A stretch of 64,000 bases of DNA from Syngnathus acus. Its lineage: Eukaryota; Chordata; Actinopteri; Syngnathiformes; Syngnathidae. Where the stretch lies: positions 4,429,001 to 4,493,000 of the forward strand of contig NC_051094.1 of assembly GCF_901709675.1 (NCBI RefSeq), given 5' to 3'. Each line of letters starts with the position of its first letter. Position 1 is the stretch's first letter. Shown one piece after another: positions 63,001 to 64,000 of the stretch. A program made the translations under genes and the position numbers. Under the pieces are notes generated by a model, which was not told the origin of the DNA, did no database searches, and saw only the letters and a program-made list of their open reading frames with translations.

Positions 63001-63892
63001 TTGTTGACGTGATTGTCATTCCGGTGGCGATTCTAGAAGCGTACACGCACAATAAAAAGTTTGATTATTTACCCGCTTGTCCTTGAGTCTCTGTCTACCT
63101 GAGCTTATGTTTACCATGACATCATCTTAGCTCATTTCATTGTTTCTGGAATTCCTTTAAAGGTCAAAGGTCATGAGTGTATCTTTGATGAGATCTCTCT
63201 GTACTCCTGGAATTCCTTTAAGAGTCAAAGGTCTGAGTGTATCTCACAAAGGGAAGCGGTTGCGTGACGTAAGATCGTCACAAAAAAAGGGGAATCGAGC
63301 ATTTTTTTGTGAAATCCTGGTGACGCAACTGGCCGCTTGAAGGGAATTCGGTCCGCTCCCACGCACATTTACCGTGATTCAAATATAATAAACACCTATT
63401 TGACATGTTTACTTCAAATATAGTAATCAATTTGATTTACCTACATATTTATATTTGAATGTTTTATTCATGTGCGCATATATTGTTCCATGATTTCTTT
63501 GGATTCTATTATCTCTTGTATGCTTGTTATGGTTTGCGTCATTTTTGTTTTATTGTAGGTTTTTGAACTATAGTATCTCAAGAGGTGGGCGTGGCGCTTA
63601 CGATGTCATCAGTGGCATCCTTGGCAGCGGTGACGGACAGCACCAGCACCAAAGGCACTACGGTGGTGAACCAGGACAGCGACGAGATCTCAGGAATCAA
63701 CTGACGGACAAGAGAGAAAGTGAAACCCTGCTCAAGTTCCTGCGCAGTCAAAATCAATGTAAAAGAATTGGACAGCACCTGGAGCACCAGCAGGAACAGA
63801 AAGTAGGCATTAGCGATCCTCTGGAACTGCTCAAAGAGATTGAGAGGGAGGAAGGTGAAGAAGTTGTACTTGGATGTCTTGATGGCGTTCGT
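56375..63892 (-). CDS. atp8b5: Class ATP8B P4-ATPase (phospholipid flippase), probably atp8b5; 5' end outside window
   Basis: Twenty-five exons give 1,176 residues in one frame; roughly the first 60-70 residues are beyond the right edge. The protein flips lipids toward the cytosolic leaflet using ATP, normally with a CDC50 partner. In order: M1-M2 ([19 protein letters not shown], then [11 protein letters not shown]), the actuator domain with DGET, M3-M4 ([19 protein letters not shown]), the phosphorylated aspartate in DKTGTLTQN, the nucleotide domain (LYCKGADTI), the P domain with WVLTGDKQ and [10 protein letters not shown], then M5-M10. A C-terminal [10 protein letters not shown] motif, the conserved GYAFS autoinhibitory type, precedes a repetitive tail. 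The class B call is firm ([35 protein letters not shown]). The atp8b5 label is inferred from linkage to chromosome 9 orthologues; atp8b1, 2 or 4 cannot be excluded by eye. Confidence 0.9.
62963..62970 (-). other. Non-canonical GC donor splice site
   Basis: On the minus strand the exon 62971-63032 ends GATGAAAA and the intron begins GCAAGTAT. Only this cut gives the phase needed by the next exon (AA plus A, then CTG CGC AGC). A cut at the nearby GTATTG would break the frame. The GCAAGT sequence fits the known GC-AG donor consensus. Confidence 0.75.
63145..63244. repeat. Duplicated 40-base block with a DR1 element
   Basis: Blocks at 63145-63184 and 63206-63244 share CTGGAATTCCTTTAA, TCAAAGGTC and TGAGTGTATCT. 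The first contains AGGTCAAAGGTCA (63161-63173), an exact direct repeat of AGGTCA spaced by one base. The second copy is degenerate there (GAGTCAAAGGTCT). It lies in an ATP8B intron. Confidence 0.8.
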
Positions 63893-63896
63893 CTGT

Positions 63897-64000
63897 AGGG
63901 GGGGGGGGGGGGCAAAGTACACCGCGGGGTTAGCGTCGTTAATGGAAGCTAACAAAATAGCTAACAACATTCGGAAATGCAAATGCTGAGGAAAAAAAAA
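63897..64000. other. Right edge of window: ATP8B intron
   Basis: A G-run at about 63899-63913 stands just upstream, in gene sense, of the ACG-starting exon and forms part of its pyrimidine tract on the minus strand. The rest is intronic with no coding signal; the upstream ATP8B exon(s) are outside. Confidence 0.6.

Larger units (their letters stand above)
60115..63892 (-). other. ATP8B exon map: first half
   Basis: Exons, 5' to 3': 63779-63892, 63602-63700, 62971-63032, 62533-62605, 62357-62427, 62193-62275, 61960-62118, 61790-61878, 61463-61656, 61117-61325, 60987-61030, 60730-60895, 60456-60644, 60115-60230. The intron after 62971 has a GC donor. The 60115-60230 acceptor is at CCAG/TTCGCAG, which restores [11 protein letters not shown]. 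Confidence 0.88.

Overview
The window is vertebrate nuclear DNA, most likely from a percomorph teleost. Genes have many short exons separated by compact GT-AG introns. There are long CA/TG and TA microsatellites and tRNA-derived SINE copies. Every gene I can name matches a teleost orthologue of genes on human chromosome 9. I see no bacterial, viral or CRISPR material.

Layout. (1) 153-1017, plus strand: the last exons of an unidentified coiled-coil gene whose start lies before the window. (2) 1722-10627, minus: kank1, eleven coding exons that join into one open frame of 1,205 codons; a likely 5' untranslated exon and promoter lie at about 18.64-18.88 kb. (3) 20613-23030 and 24204-28233, plus: tandem fructose-1,6-bisphosphatase genes, fbp1 (341 aa) then fbp2 (337 aa), each with seven coding exons broken at matching places. 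(4) 29791-32691, minus: cathepsin L (338 aa), with a clear CCAAT/GC-box/TATA promoter at about 33.8 kb. (5) 37910-54111, minus: dapk1, 26 coding exons, 1,454 aa. (6) 56375-63892, minus: a class ATP8B P4-ATPase (lipid flippase), probably atp8b5, with 25 exons and its first exon(s) beyond the right edge.

The genes do not form a pathway in the operon sense. fbp1 and fbp2 are the gluconeogenic pair. Cathepsin L is a lysosomal protease. DAPK1 is a Ca2+/calmodulin-regulated death kinase. KANK1 links talin to the cortical cytoskeleton. The ATP8B protein is a membrane lipid flippase. What unites them is conserved linkage: KANK1 (human 9p24), FBP1/FBP2, CTSL and DAPK1 (9q21-22), and the ATP8B5 pseudogene (9p13).

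I did not find a previously undescribed system. The best leads are: fbp2 carrying both a one-residue insertion in the AMP-site loop and a Tyr-to-Gln change at the normally invariant dynamic-loop tyrosine; a frame-enforced GC-AG intron and a repetitive C-terminal tail in the ATP8B gene; a perfect DR1 nuclear-receptor-type site inside a duplicated segment of an ATP8B intron; a compact cathepsin L promoter with a CRE and a CLEAR-like E-box; and a pure CA tract of about 285 bp in dapk1 intron 1. Exon borders were placed by eye from splice consensus, reading-frame continuity and remembered family sequences. No alignment or search was run.
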